A stretch of DNA of 50,156 nt from Rhodospirillaceae bacterium (GCA_020852595.1 JADZAK010000206.1:1-50156), one strand, 5' to 3'. Counted from the first letter of the stretch, positions 1 to 8,275 are shown. Made by a program: numbers and translations. Notes: generated by a model not told the origin, from the letters alone.

Positions 1-1064
1 GATCGTTCAAGGCCCGGGGTGCGGCGGCAAAACTCACCACACTTTCCGAAGCCCAGAAGAAAGCCGGCGTCATCGCCATGTCGGCGGGCAATCACGCGCA
101 AGGCGTTGCTTTCCATGCCGGACGCTTGAGCATCCCCGCGACCATCGTCATGCCGAAGGGCACGCCCTTCAATAAGATGCGCAAGACCCGCGACTACGGC
201 GGCACGGTCATCCTGGACGGCGATACGCTCACCGAGGCCGCCGCCGCCGCGCGGCGCATCGGCGCGGAACGCGGCCTGACTTTCATCCACCCGTACGACG
301 ATGAAGACGTGATCGCGGGCCAGGGCGTGATCGGCCTTGAGATCATGGACGCCGTCCCCGATGCCGAAATCATTATCGTGCCGATCGGCGGCGGCGGATT
401 GATCGCGGGCGTCGCGACGGCCGCGAAGAGCGTGAAGCCCGGCATCGCAATCGTCGGCGCCGAATCGGCGCTTTACCCATCGATGAAAAACGCGGTTTCA
501 AACGAGCACGCCCCGAGCGGCGGCGCCACCGTCGCGGAAGGGATCGCGGTCGCCGACGCCGGCGCGCTGACGGCGGTCATCGTGAAATCGCGGGTGAGCG
601 ACGTCCTTCCTGTCAGTGAAACCAATTTGGAACGCGGCATAGCCATGTACGCCGGCGCCGCCAAGACCGTAGCCGAAGGCGCCGGCGCGGCGTCGCTGGC
701 GGCTCTGCTGCAGGATCCGGCGCGCTTCAAAGGCAGGAAGGTCGTTCTGCTGCTGTCGGGCGGAAACATCGATTCGCGTTTGCTGTCGTCGATCCTCATG
801 CGCGATCTGGTGCGCGTCGGCCAGGTCCTGACGCTCTCCATCGCGCTTCCCGACCGGCCGGGGTCCCTGGAATCCATCACCGCAATTTGCGCAAGCGAAG
901 GCGCGAACGTCATCGAGGTTTCGCACCGGCGGCTGGGATTGGACCTGGCGGCAAGCGCCGCGCGGCTCGATATCACCATCGAGACGCGCGACCAGGATCA
1001 TGCGGCGCAGATCATCGCACGGATCCGGGCCGCGGGGTTTGAACCGACCGTCCACGAGCCATAA
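1..1064 (+). CDS. ilvA: threonine ammonia-lyase (5'-truncated by window edge)
   Basis: PLP-dependent deamination of threonine to 2-oxobutanoate, the first step towards isoleucine or of threonine catabolism. The open frame runs in from the window edge, and its first codons read SFKARGA, the family's PLP-lysine motif, so only the extreme N-terminus is missing. Downstream are SAGNHAQG (substrate loop), a glycine-rich phosphate-binding stretch PIGGGGLIAG, and LLSGGNID near the end of the catalytic domain. The last 75 or so residues (from VLTLSIALPDRPGSL) form one ACT domain, as in the roughly 400-residue single-ACT enzymes rather than two-ACT biosynthetic IlvA. Whether it serves biosynthesis or catabolism cannot be decided here. 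A GC hairpin follows the stop. Confidence 0.9.
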   Translation, partial: SFKARGAAAKLTTLSEAQKKAGVIAMSAGNHAQGVAFHAGRLSIPATIVMPKGTPFNKMRKTRDYGGTVILDGDTLTEAAAAARRIGAERGLTFIHPYDDEDVIAGQGVIGLEIMDAVPDAEIIIVPIGGGGLIAGVATAAKSVKPGIAIVGAESALYPSMKNAVSNEHAPSGGATVAEGIAVADAGALTAVIVKSRVSDVLPVSETNLERGIAMYAGAAKTVAEGAGAASLAALLQDPARFKGRKVVLLLSGGNIDSRLLSSILMRDLVRVGQVLTLSIALPDRPGSLESITAICASEGANVIEVSHRRLGLDLAASAARLDITIETRDQDHAAQIIARIRAAGFEPTVHEP

Positions 1065-1088
1065 AGGCTCATCCGGCACTCATCTCCG

Positions 1089-1111
1089 GCCCGCTCCAAA
1101 CGGGCTTATTT
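1089..1111 (+). terminator. possible terminator after the threonine ammonia-lyase gene
   Basis: GCCCG, a 7-nt loop, CGGGC, then TTATTT. A 5-bp stem with an imperfect T tract lies 25 nt after the ilvA stop and runs into the 3' end of the convergent isochorismatase-like gene. The stem is short, so this is a modest call. Confidence 0.4.
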
Positions 1112-1657
1112 GATCAGTTTACTGAGATCCTTGAACTCCGGCGTGCCCGCGACATGCAGCCATTCAAACACGGCCATCTCGGTCGTGATGAGCCCCACCT
1201 TCTCCGCCGCATAACGTTCCTTCGCGATGCCGACGCTTTCGGGTTTGCGCGAAGTCACCGCGTCGGCGGCGACAAAGACATTCAATCCGCCGCCCGCGAA
1301 ACCGAGCGCGCTTTGCAGCACGCAGACATGCGATTCGATGCCGCACACGATGAGCTGAGTCCGTCCATCCGAGGCCAGCGCGCGGATGCGCGTGTTGATG
1401 CCGGCGTCGGCCGAGCAGGAGAAATGCATTTTCTCCATGACCGGCGCATCGCCTTTCACATTGTCCAGACGCGCGACCGTTGCGCCGAGGCCCTTGCGAT
1501 ACTGTTCGGAGATCGTCACCGGGATGCCAAGGCGATGCGCGGCCTGCATGAGGATCGCGCAGTTCTCGACCATGCGTTCACCTTCATGCATGGCGGGAAG
1601 CAGGCGGTCCTGGACGTCGACCACCAGAAGCTGGCTGCGCGCGCGATCAAGCAACAT
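1106..1657 (-). CDS. isochorismatase-family cysteine hydrolase
   Basis: Hydrolase of the isochorismatase/nicotinamidase fold (YcaC-like group); the substrate is unknown. The ATG at 1657 is preferred because the protein then begins MLLDRARSQLLVVDVQ, the normal start of the fold; the frame stays open 11 codons further upstream. The catalytic triad can be read: Asp14 in VVDVQD, Lys in VMEKMHF, and Cys in GIESHVCVLQS. At 183 residues it has the usual family length. It converges on the threonine ammonia-lyase gene and is divergent from the small membrane-protein gene at 1749. Nothing nearby points to a siderophore or NAD pathway, so a housekeeping amidase/hydrolase role is only inferred. Confidence 0.8.
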   Translation of the reverse strand: MLLDRARSQLLVVDVQDRLLPAMHEGERMVENCAILMQAAHRLGIPVTISEQYRKGLGATVARLDNVKGDAPVMEKMHFSCSADAGINTRIRALASDGRTQLIVCGIESHVCVLQSALGFAGGGLNVFVAADAVTSRKPESVGIAKERYAAEKVGLITTEMAVFEWLHVAGTPEFKDLSKLIK

Positions 1658-1748
1658 GATGAAGGGCCCCCGTTCGTGAGGTCCCACCATAAGGCGGGCC
1701 CCGCCATTGCCCTATAGAAAGATCGTCCGGCGTGTTAACCTTGACCGG

Positions 1749-1991
1749 ATGAGCCAACCCGTCGGCAGCCCCATGAACCGCAAGGCGATCATCATCCTGA
1801 TGACCGTCGGCATTTTCATGGTCCTGTCGATGCTGATGCTCTTGTTCTTCCAAGACTGGCCGCCCTGGCCGGTCATTTTTTGGTTCGCGTTAAGTCACGC
1901 CTTCTTCTGCGCGGTCGTGATCCGCGTGAAGCCGTTTACCGGTCCCTACAAGGAGCCGATGGCCGATCCCGAACCGCCCCGGCTGGACTGA
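1749..1991 (+). CDS. small two-helix membrane protein, unknown function
   Basis: Short protein with two hydrophobic segments. The first follows MNRK and runs through about 20 aliphatic residues; the second is aromatic-rich (PVIFWFALSHAFFCAVVI). The start is uncertain: ATG at 1749 (80 residues) or ATG at 1773, which begins directly before the first helix. Helix 1 is followed by an unusual aromatic/proline turn (FFQDWPPWP). The C-terminus is hydrophilic and proline-rich. The stop overlaps nothing but lies 2 nt before the ATG of the next small gene, so the two are probably one transcript. I do not recognise the family. Confidence 0.6.
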   Translation: MSQPVGSPMNRKAIIILMTVGIFMVLSMLMLLFFQDWPPWPVIFWFALSHAFFCAVVIRVKPFTGPYKEPMADPEPPRLD

Positions 1992-1993
1992 TC

Positions 1994-2182
1994 ATGACGA
2001 AGAAAGACAAAGGCAACGGAAAGGGAAAGAGCAAACCGCCGCCACCGGCGGCTGCGGACGACACGGCGGCACAACGCCGCGTTGCGTTGTTGCGTCATAA
2101 ACTGACCAAAGCCATGGACGATCCGCTCATGCGCGACCAGATCGTCAAAGCGATCAGATCCATGATGATCGAGGACAAGTAG
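1994..2182 (+). CDS. small basic hypothetical protein (62 aa)
   Basis: Starts with ATG 2 nt after the preceding stop. The N-terminal third is Lys/Gly/Pro-rich and low complexity (KGNGKGKSKPPPP). The C-terminal half looks like one or two amphipathic helices with a conserved-looking core (RHKLTKAMDDPLMRDQIVKA). No signal peptide or membrane segment is visible. Close coupling to the upstream membrane-protein gene supports it being real. The function is unknown; a nucleic-acid or ribosome-associated role would be guesswork from charge alone. Confidence 0.55.
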   Translation: MTKKDKGNGKGKSKPPPPAAADDTAAQRRVALLRHKLTKAMDDPLMRDQIVKAIRSMMIEDK

Positions 2183-2214
2183 GGAGTTTCCCTTACGCCG
2201 CCGCGCCCGCCTTT

Positions 2215-2228
2215 TTGATCCTTATCAA
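2215..2228. promoter_or_regulatory. perfect FNR/FixK-type box (TTGAT-N4-ATCAA)
   Basis: TTGATCCTTATCAA matches the consensus of FNR/Anr/FixK regulators in both half-sites with the exact 4-nt spacer. Its centre is about 87 nt upstream of the ATG of the PAS_5 gene at 2309, a plausible distance for a class II activated promoter. No obvious sigma-70 -35 element overlaps it. Confidence 0.6.
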
Positions 2229-2308
2229 CCCCGCGCTAACTCATTTCTGTTCCATTCGTCCGCAATACAAATCGGCACGGAGCGCCGAGGGCATCGGGAC
2301 GTTTGAGC

Positions 2309-2917
2309 ATGAGTTTTGTTAAGCCGCCGTTCACCTTCTTCAAGACCAAGATTTCCGTTCAGGAGCCCACGGACGAGCGCGAAGTGGCCGACTGGGCGCC
2401 CGAGTGCCTCGCCTTCCTGACGTACTGGACGTCCTTGCGCGCCGGAGCGGGCATTCCAACGTCGGAAGCCTTTCTGGACGCACCGTCATCGCGGTTCGCG
2501 CCTTTCGTGTACATCGTCGAACTTCTCGACGGCGCGCCGGTCGTCCGGCTGCAAGGCACACAGCTCGCGCAAGCCTGGGCCCGCGATCTCACGGGCGGCG
2601 ACTTCTTCCCGGGCCGGTCGCCGCGGTTCCGCGCCGCCGCGCGCGCGAACATGACGGCGGTCTTGAATCACCCCTGCGGCCTGCTCGCACGTTCGACATA
2701 TGCCACGTCAAAGGGCCGCAAGATCACGTCCGACTGGATTCAGTTGCCGCTTGGCGTGCGTGCCGCGCGTGCGCCGCGCATTGTCGGCGCCGTGTTTCAG
2801 CATACCGGGCGCAATTTCGGCGAAGTCGCGACACTTCATTTCGAGTTGCATAAATTGGCATGGCTCGACGCGGGTTGGGGCGTCCCCGCGGCAGATCCGA
2901 CGCCTCTGGCCGCCTAA
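2309..2917 (+). CDS. PAS_5 (DUF1457) domain protein
   Basis: Cytosolic protein of about 202 residues with the alphaproteobacterial PAS_5 architecture. A first helix with a conserved tyrosine/tryptophan (FLTYWTSLRAG), the FVYIVELLDG strand pair, then LQGTQLAQAWARDLTG and the helical cap fill the rest of the chain. There is no output domain, so it is either a sensor module acting in trans or a PAS protein of unknown ligand. A TTG two codons upstream (2303) is an alternative start; the ATG at 2309 is preferred. The perfect FNR/FixK box in its upstream region suggests induction under low oxygen. That regulation is inferred from the motif only. Confidence 0.75.
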   Translation: MSFVKPPFTFFKTKISVQEPTDEREVADWAPECLAFLTYWTSLRAGAGIPTSEAFLDAPSSRFAPFVYIVELLDGAPVVRLQGTQLAQAWARDLTGGDFFPGRSPRFRAAARANMTAVLNHPCGLLARSTYATSKGRKITSDWIQLPLGVRAARAPRIVGAVFQHTGRNFGEVATLHFELHKLAWLDAGWGVPAADPTPLAA

Positions 2918-2919
2918 AC

Positions 2920-3699
2920 CTAGGACGGAAAGACCGGTTTGCGCTTGGCCATGAAGGCCGCGTGGCCTTCCTTGAAATCGGGGCCTGAAATCGCGTCCGC
3001 GAAAGCCGCGCGGGTTTCCGGCGTGTCGTCCTTCGCGCCGTCCAGCACCATCTGGACATGGCCTTTCATGGCCCTCACGGAGAACGGCGAGGCGTCGGCG
3101 AGCATCACCGCATAGGCCCGGACCGCGTCTTCGAAACGGGCGGGCTCCACGAGACGGTCGACCAATCCGATGCTCAAAGCTTCGGCGCTGTCGAGGATGC
3201 GCCCGGTAAAGAGCATGTCCCGCGCTCGCGCGGCGCCGACGACATCGACCAGGCGCTTGGTGTCGGCAACGCTATAAACCAGGCCGAGGCGCGCCGGCGG
3301 AATCCCGAAGCGCGCCGTGGTGTCTGCAAAACGGAAGTCGCAGCACAAGGCGATGCCGCAGCCCGCACCCACACACGCGCCGCTGATCTTGGCCAAGGTC
3401 GGCTTGGAAACACGGTGCAGCTTCTTTTCCGACTGGTGAATGATTTCCGCAGCCGCCGGCGCGGTCGAAGGGTCCTGCGCGACCTGACCGAATTCCTCGA
3501 TATCGGACCCGGCTGCAAAGGCACCGCCTTCACCGGTGACGACAATCGCTTTCACGGAAGGATCGCGGTCCGCGGCGCCGACGAGATGGAGCATCTGGCG
3601 CCACATCTCGATGGTGATGGCGTTGCGCTTGGCCGGTTGATTGAAATGAATTGTCGCGATTGACCCGTCACGGGTCATGAAAACGGCCTCCTCGGACAT
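2920..3699 (-). CDS. enoyl-CoA hydratase/isomerase (crotonase) family protein
   Basis: Crotonase-fold protein of 259 residues, the usual length. Oxyanion-hole segments are present: FAAGSDIEEF at about 61-70 and SGACVGAGCGIAL at about 106-118. The two catalytic glutamates of classical hydratases are not conserved: the first position is Pro135 (FGIPPARLGL) and the second is Asp161 (RDMLFTG). It may therefore be a different crotonase activity (isomerase, hydrolase or decarboxylase) rather than a beta-oxidation hydratase. It lies immediately downstream (3-nt gap) of the transporter gene at 3703 on the same strand, so the two are probably co-transcribed. The substrate cannot be deduced. Confidence 0.8.
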   Translation of the reverse strand: MSEEAVFMTRDGSIATIHFNQPAKRNAITIEMWRQMLHLVGAADRDPSVKAIVVTGEGGAFAAGSDIEEFGQVAQDPSTAPAAAEIIHQSEKKLHRVSKPTLAKISGACVGAGCGIALCCDFRFADTTARFGIPPARLGLVYSVADTKRLVDVVGAARARDMLFTGRILDSAEALSIGLVDRLVEPARFEDAVRAYAVMLADASPFSVRAMKGHVQMVLDGAKDDTPETRAAFADAISGPDFKEGHAAFMAKRKPVFPS

Positions 3700-3702
3700 C
3701 GT

Positions 3703-5052
3703 CTACTCCGCGGGCGCTTGGGCTGTGCGCAGTGCGGCGTGGGGGGCGCGGTCATAGCTGCGCCCGAGGAACCACCCGAGCACCACCCAGACCGCCGCCA
3801 AGGCCGCGGCAACGAGACTTGCGCCGGTCGGCCCGCTGCCGAGCAGATCGAGCGCGGTCTTTGCCTGACCGCCGACATAGTCGGCGGCGCGATAGACCGG
3901 CACATCGATGAAGTTCTTGGCCTTGTACTTCGTCTCGGTATCGAATGTGCTGAACAGCATTTCGCGCCCCGGACGCACCAGCGCGTATTCGCCCCAGCGG
4001 CGGGTCACCAGCACGACGAGCACCACTGAAAGTGCCGGCGCCATCGCCAGCGCCACGAAACCGATGACCATCGCGCACGGCACGATCGTCAGGAGCGCGC
4101 GCACGCCGAGGGTCGAGGCAATGCGCCCCGTCAGGAAGATCTGCGTGAAGATCGTCAGCGACTGCACGACGATCTCGATATTCGCGAAAACCTGGGTGCG
4201 GCGGCCGGTGTCGGAGAAGGAGTCCTCGACGATGCGAAGCTGCTCGAAATAGACGAAGGTATTGGCGGCGGACAGCAACACCACGAAACCCGCGATCCCC
4301 CATAGGAAGGGCGAGCGCAGGACGATCCCAATCCCGGCAAACGGGTTGCCGCCCGTGGCGGCGTCGACGGGACGCTCCTCGCGCACGCGAGCGGCCGCGG
4401 CGCCTTCACCGAAGGTCCAGATGCGGATGAGGATGCGTTGGCAGACGATGGCGCCGATGAAACCCACGGCGGCGATGAACAAGATTCCCGAATTGCCGAC
4501 ACTGTCGACCGCGAAACGGGTAATGACCGGACCCGCGAGCGCCCCGGCCGTTCCACCTGCTGAAATAAAGCCGAAGAGGCGCTTGGCCTGCGCGCTGGAG
4601 AAAATCTCCAGAAGGAAGCTCCAGAACAAGGACACCAGCATCAGATTGAGGACGCTGATCCAGACGTAGAAAAACGCACCGACAGTCCGGCTGTTTTCAT
4701 CGGCGCGGAAAACGAAACCCACCGCGACGAAAATGAGCGCGACCCCGCCGTAGATCCACGGCAGGAGAACGCCGCGGCGGACCCGCGCCACCAGCCAACC
4801 GAAGGCCGGCACGATGGCGATCGAGAAGGCCGCGGTATAGAGCCAAAGGTCGGCGACATAGGCGCGGCCCAACAAGGTCGCGATGGTTTCGCGCACGGGC
4901 CGGACGGCGAAATAGCTGCCGAGGACGAAGAAGAACAGGAAGAAGGCGGCGAGGACGGTGGAGAGTTCGTGACCTTCGACTTTGGCGAGCGAATTCGCCA
5001 TGCGCGAAAGGCGCGATTGCGAGGTCGATGGCGGTGACGAAGCAGACGACAT
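3703..5052 (-). CDS. MFS/TLC-like membrane transporter
   Basis: Integral membrane protein, 449 residues, with about 12 hydrophobic segments. The first helix carries FFLFFFVLGSYFAVRPVRE, which resembles the RPVR(E/D) signature of the NTP/NDP-exchange (TLC) transporter group often annotated simply as MFS. A second recognisable segment is LFGFISAGGTAGALAGP in the middle of the N-terminal half. The substrate is unknown; many bacterial relatives are not nucleotide carriers. It is divergent from another MFS gene at 5181, with a shared 128-nt promoter region. The downstream crotonase gene follows almost without a gap. Confidence 0.7.
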   Translation of the reverse strand: MSSASSPPSTSQSRLSRMANSLAKVEGHELSTVLAAFFLFFFVLGSYFAVRPVRETIATLLGRAYVADLWLYTAAFSIAIVPAFGWLVARVRRGVLLPWIYGGVALIFVAVGFVFRADENSRTVGAFFYVWISVLNLMLVSLFWSFLLEIFSSAQAKRLFGFISAGGTAGALAGPVITRFAVDSVGNSGILFIAAVGFIGAIVCQRILIRIWTFGEGAAAARVREERPVDAATGGNPFAGIGIVLRSPFLWGIAGFVVLLSAANTFVYFEQLRIVEDSFSDTGRRTQVFANIEIVVQSLTIFTQIFLTGRIASTLGVRALLTIVPCAMVIGFVALAMAPALSVVLVVLVTRRWGEYALVRPGREMLFSTFDTETKYKAKNFIDVPVYRAADYVGGQAKTALDLLGSGPTGASLVAAALAAVWVVLGWFLGRSYDRAPHAALRTAQAPAE

Positions 5053-5180
5053 GGCGTTCCGGTCCCTCCCAAAAGCCGCGCAGCACTATAAGCGGGTTTT
5101 TCGGCGGAAGTCTCGGTTGACCAACGCGAAACGGCGCACGGCGGTTCGCACACGGCCGTTGCTTCTGTTACCATTCCCGC

Positions 5181-6410
5181 ATGCCGTCCCTGCCGAACTT
5201 CGCGGCCTTCCGCCGCACGCTCTCCAATCGCAACTTCGCCATGTTCACCGCCGGGAATCTCATCTCGGTGATCGGCAGCTGGATGCAGCGCGTCGCGGTT
5301 GGCTGGCTGACCTGGGAGCTGACCGGATCGGCCGCCTGGCTCGGCGCGATCGCGTTCGCCGAATTCATGCCCACGATTGTCGTGGCTCCCATCGTCGGCG
5401 CTCTCGCGGATCGTTATGACCGGCGGAAAATCGCGCTCATCGGCCAGGTGCTGTCGACCTTGCAGGCCGCGGCGCTGGCCATCCTCACGGTGACGGGGTT
5501 CATCACACCCTTTTGGATTTTGGTCCTGCAACTTGCATCCGGGGTCATTCAACCGGCGACACAAACCGCGCGCCTGGTGCTGGTCCCGAGCCTTGTGCCG
5601 CGTGAGAACCTGGGCAACGCGGTCGCCATCACCTCGATGACGTTCAATACGGCCCGCATCCTGGGTCCCGCGATCTCGGGCCTGATGATCGCGACCATGG
5701 GCGCGGGCTATGCGTTCGCCGTGAACGCGGCGAGCTACCTGTTCGTCATTGCCTCGCTGACGGCAATGACGGTGCCGCCGCGCGAAGCCGGCGCCGCCTC
5801 CGACCGTTCCTTCTGGATGTCCGTGTGGGGCGATATCGCCGAGGGCGCTCACTATGCGTGGACACATAAGGACCTGCGCATTGCTATCGGTCTTATCGCC
5901 TGCTGCAGCGCGCTCACCTGGCCGCTGGGCGATCTCATGGCGGGGATCGCCGACAAACAACTCGGCCACGGTGTCGCGGGCCTCGCGACCATGACGTCGG
6001 CGCAAGGCGTCGGCGCGATCTGCGCGGGCCTTTTCGTCGCGCAGCGGAGCAATCACGAGGACGCACTGCGCATCGGGCTGATCTGCGCGGTCCTCAACGG
6101 GATCGTCTTGATTGCCTTCGGATTCACCAAAAGCTTTTTCATCGCCGTGCCGTTGGTGGCCGGGATCGGCCTGCTCGGGGTTCTGACGAGTATCAGCACG
6201 CAGACGGTGACGCAGATGGTGGCCGATGACCGTATGCGGGCCCGCACCATCAGCACATGGTACACGGTGACGCGCGTGGGACTTGCGTCCGGGGCCCTCG
6301 TTCAAGGTACCGTTGCCAATATCACCGGTTTCGCCTTTCCGCTGGTTTTGGCCGGCGTTCTGACCCTCGGGGTGGGCTTTTACTTCCACCGCAGCCACAA
6401 ACAAGGCTGA
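5181..6410 (+). CDS. MFS transporter, drug/siderophore exporter (EntS-like, DHA3) type
   Basis: Twelve-helix major facilitator of 409 residues. Helix 1 onwards reads NRNFAMFTAGNLISVIGSWM, followed by the loop 2-3 motif GALADRYDRRK (MFS motif A). This pattern is typical of the MFS_3/EntS-like exporters. The C-terminus ends shortly after the last helix with a basic tail (HRSHKQG). It is divergent from the transporter at 3703. No siderophore genes are present, so the substrate is unassigned; a general efflux role is inferred. Confidence 0.8.
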   Translation: MPSLPNFAAFRRTLSNRNFAMFTAGNLISVIGSWMQRVAVGWLTWELTGSAAWLGAIAFAEFMPTIVVAPIVGALADRYDRRKIALIGQVLSTLQAAALAILTVTGFITPFWILVLQLASGVIQPATQTARLVLVPSLVPRENLGNAVAITSMTFNTARILGPAISGLMIATMGAGYAFAVNAASYLFVIASLTAMTVPPREAGAASDRSFWMSVWGDIAEGAHYAWTHKDLRIAIGLIACCSALTWPLGDLMAGIADKQLGHGVAGLATMTSAQGVGAICAGLFVAQRSNHEDALRIGLICAVLNGIVLIAFGFTKSFFIAVPLVAGIGLLGVLTSISTQTVTQMVADDRMRARTISTWYTVTRVGLASGALVQGTVANITGFAFPLVLAGVLTLGVGFYFHRSHKQG

Positions 6411-6451
6411 CGGCGGCCAACCGGCGTATATCTCGCGCCGCCGGATGGCTG

Positions 6452-6466
6452 TATGCTGACAGCATA
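6452..6466. promoter_or_regulatory. short dyad TATGCT-N3-AGCATA upstream of the 6492 gene
   Basis: A perfect 6-bp inverted repeat with a GAC centre lies 26 nt before the ATG at 6492 and just upstream of the AGGAG ribosome site. It could be a small operator or overlap the promoter. No regulator is suggested by the neighbours. Confidence 0.3.
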
Positions 6467-6491
6467 AAAACCCTAACGAGGAGACTGACCT

Positions 6492-7079
6492 ATGGGTATG
6501 AGCGCGGAAGCCGGAATTCTCGGCGTGGTGGCGGCGGTGGCGGTGGTTTTGACCGTCGCCTCGATGAGCGCCCGCGACAGCATGGCCCAAGCCAGCGCCG
6601 GCCCCGCGGACGCCTGCGCGCTGCTGAAGGACGCGGAAGTCGCCTCCGCCTTGAAATTAAAGGTGATGCCCGCGGACCGCCGCGACGACGGCAAACTGGA
6701 TCATAAGGAAGGCTACGAGGGCGCTTACTCGTCCACATGTGTTTGGCGCGTGGCCGAAGACGAAGGCAAGGACAGCGTCGACCTGCCGATGGCCGGCATG
6801 CGCTTCGCCATCCTGAACGCCATCACCTGGCCGAAGGGCAGCGGCAAGGCCAAGCACTTCCTGGAGGAGTTCTACGTGGTCGCCGAACAGGGCATCATTC
6901 CGTCCAAGCCCATCCAGGTTCCGGGCATCGGCGACGACGCCCTGTGGTGGGGCGACGGTCTCGCCTCGCGCGTCGGCGATGTCAGCTTCGGCGTCTCGGT
7001 GTTCCTGCAGAACGGCGACAAGGCGACCCAGCGCGGCATGGAAGAAGCGCTGGCCAAGAAGATCGCGGGCCGCCTTTAA
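6492..7079 (+). CDS. exported hypothetical protein with two cysteines
   Basis: 195 residues. The first 33 residues form a hydrophobic signal or anchor segment (GVVAAVAVVLTVASM) followed by an Ala-rich potential cleavage site near SMAQA. The mature domain starts DACALLKDAEVASAL, a motif seen in periplasmic or lipoprotein-like DUF3558-type proteins. Cys42 and Cys83 could form a disulfide. The C-terminal half (PGIGDDALWWG ... FGVSVFLQNGD) fits a compact beta fold. A good AGGAG precedes the ATG. The last 4 nt overlap the convergent DUF423 gene. The function is unknown. Confidence 0.7.
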   Translation: MGMSAEAGILGVVAAVAVVLTVASMSARDSMAQASAGPADACALLKDAEVASALKLKVMPADRRDDGKLDHKEGYEGAYSSTCVWRVAEDEGKDSVDLPMAGMRFAILNAITWPKGSGKAKHFLEEFYVVAEQGIIPSKPIQVPGIGDDALWWGDGLASRVGDVSFGVSVFLQNGDKATQRGMEEALAKKIAGRL

Positions 7080-7489
7080 GTCTTCTGCCCGACGGGGGAG
7101 ACCGCCGCCATAACGGCGCCGGCCGCGAATAACAGCCAGCCGATCATAACCGCGAAGCCGCCCCAGGGCGCGAAGAACCCAGGCCCCGCGAAGGAGATCG
7201 AGTAGAGCGCGCCGGCAAAGAGGAGCGCGCCGGTCCCGAAGGCAAGGGCGGCGAGGCGCAGGACGGACTGGGCGCGCCCGGCGGGGAGGCGCTCCGCCAC
7301 CGCGACCGCGGCGATCAGGGCGAGCGCGTGATTCATCTGGAAATTGGCGCCCTCCTTGAACCACACCACGGCCTGCTCCATGGCGGGGGCCATGGTCACT
7401 AGACCGTGCGCGGCGAAGGCGTCGGCACACACGGACATCAGCGCCATGGCGGCGCCGAAGACATAAAGGGTCATTGCGAAACGGCTCAT
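7076..7489 (-). CDS. DUF423 family membrane protein
   Basis: Four-helix inner-membrane protein of 137 residues, the standard size for DUF423 (YwdK/YgdD-like). Family features visible are the early AAFAAHGL-type stretch (ADAFAAHGL), NFQMNHALALI in helix 2, FAGALYSIS at the end of helix 3, and PWGGFAVMIGW in helix 4. The biochemical role of the family is not established. It lies directly downstream of the HD hydrolase gene on the same strand (11-nt gap), so they likely share a transcript. Confidence 0.85.
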   Translation of the reverse strand: MSRFAMTLYVFGAAMALMSVCADAFAAHGLVTMAPAMEQAVVWFKEGANFQMNHALALIAAVAVAERLPAGRAQSVLRLAALAFGTGALLFAGALYSISFAGPGFFAPWGGFAVMIGWLLFAAGAVMAAVSPVGQKT

Positions 7490-7500
7490 ATGATCTCCTG

Positions 7501-8145
7501 TTAACGGGTCTGTAGCGCGAGCGCTTTTTCAAGGATTCGGAATCCCTCGAGGAATTGGCGTTCCGCGTCCGCCACGGGCAGCGGTGTGAGCGTGACGTCC
7601 TTGAGGGGCTTTTCCTTGAAGTTGAGGACATTCTTACACTCGGCGGCCGTGAAGCCGGCAAGCTGAACCGCCTCGGTGGCGGCGGCGATGATGTCGGCCT
7701 TTTTGATGAGGGCCTTGTCGTCCGCGGAAAGAACCGGCTTCAGCCCGAAGCGGATGTAGATGGCCGAGGTCAGGCGGCGTTCGACCTCCTTGAAGACGTC
7801 CCCGACGACCGCCTTCAAGGGGGTGATCAGGTCGTGGGTCACGTATTCCGAGGCATCGTGAAGCTTCGTGGCCATGAGCAGGCTGGCCGGCGCACGCGGC
7901 TTCAGGCGGCGCACGATCTCAACCGTAAGGTCTGAATGTTGGGCCACGCTCCAACCGTGGGCTCCCCGGGTCTGGCCGTTCCAGCGCGTGTTACGGGCAA
8001 GGCCAAGGGCGATATCCTCGATCTCGATATCCAGGGGCGAGGGCTCCACGAGGTTCAGCCGGCGGCCGGACAGCATCCGTTGCCAGGTCCGGGGGGCATG
8101 ATCGGCAAGAGCGGCCCGAGCCGGCTTGGCGGGGGTGGTCTTCAC
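7501..8145 (-). CDS. HD-superfamily hydrolase (YfbR-like phosphohydrolase)
   Basis: 214-residue HD-domain protein. Metal-binding elements are visible: His in SVAQHSDLTVE, the His-Asp pair in ATKLHDASEYVTHDLI, and a distal Asp in ALIKKADIIAAATEA. This arrangement fits the YfbR-like 5'-deoxynucleotidase/phosphohydrolase group. The N-terminus contains RTWQRMLSGRRLNLVEPSP, common in alphaproteobacterial members. It is divergent from the response-regulator gene at 8276, with 130 nt between the starts. The substrate is inferred only at family level (deoxynucleoside monophosphates). Confidence 0.8.
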   Translation of the reverse strand: MKTTPAKPARAALADHAPRTWQRMLSGRRLNLVEPSPLDIEIEDIALGLARNTRWNGQTRGAHGWSVAQHSDLTVEIVRRLKPRAPASLLMATKLHDASEYVTHDLITPLKAVVGDVFKEVERRLTSAIYIRFGLKPVLSADDKALIKKADIIAAATEAVQLAGFTAAECKNVLNFKEKPLKDVTLTPLPVADAERQFLEGFRILEKALALQTR

Positions 8146-8275
8146 TGTATGTCCTTCAAAAGCTTTGAGTTGTCCGGGAGAAAGAATACCTTAAAACTTC
8201 CAAAATATGATCCCGGGGAACGGGCTGGAAGGGCGCCGGTGAAAAACGACGCCTTGTGGGGAAAAGCACGTACGT

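Noticed and set aside
4641-6590. Very long minus-strand open frame opposite the MFS gene at 5181
   Set aside because: It is a GC-driven antisense shadow: Arg/Gly/His-rich composition without domains, while the plus strand encodes a clear MFS protein.
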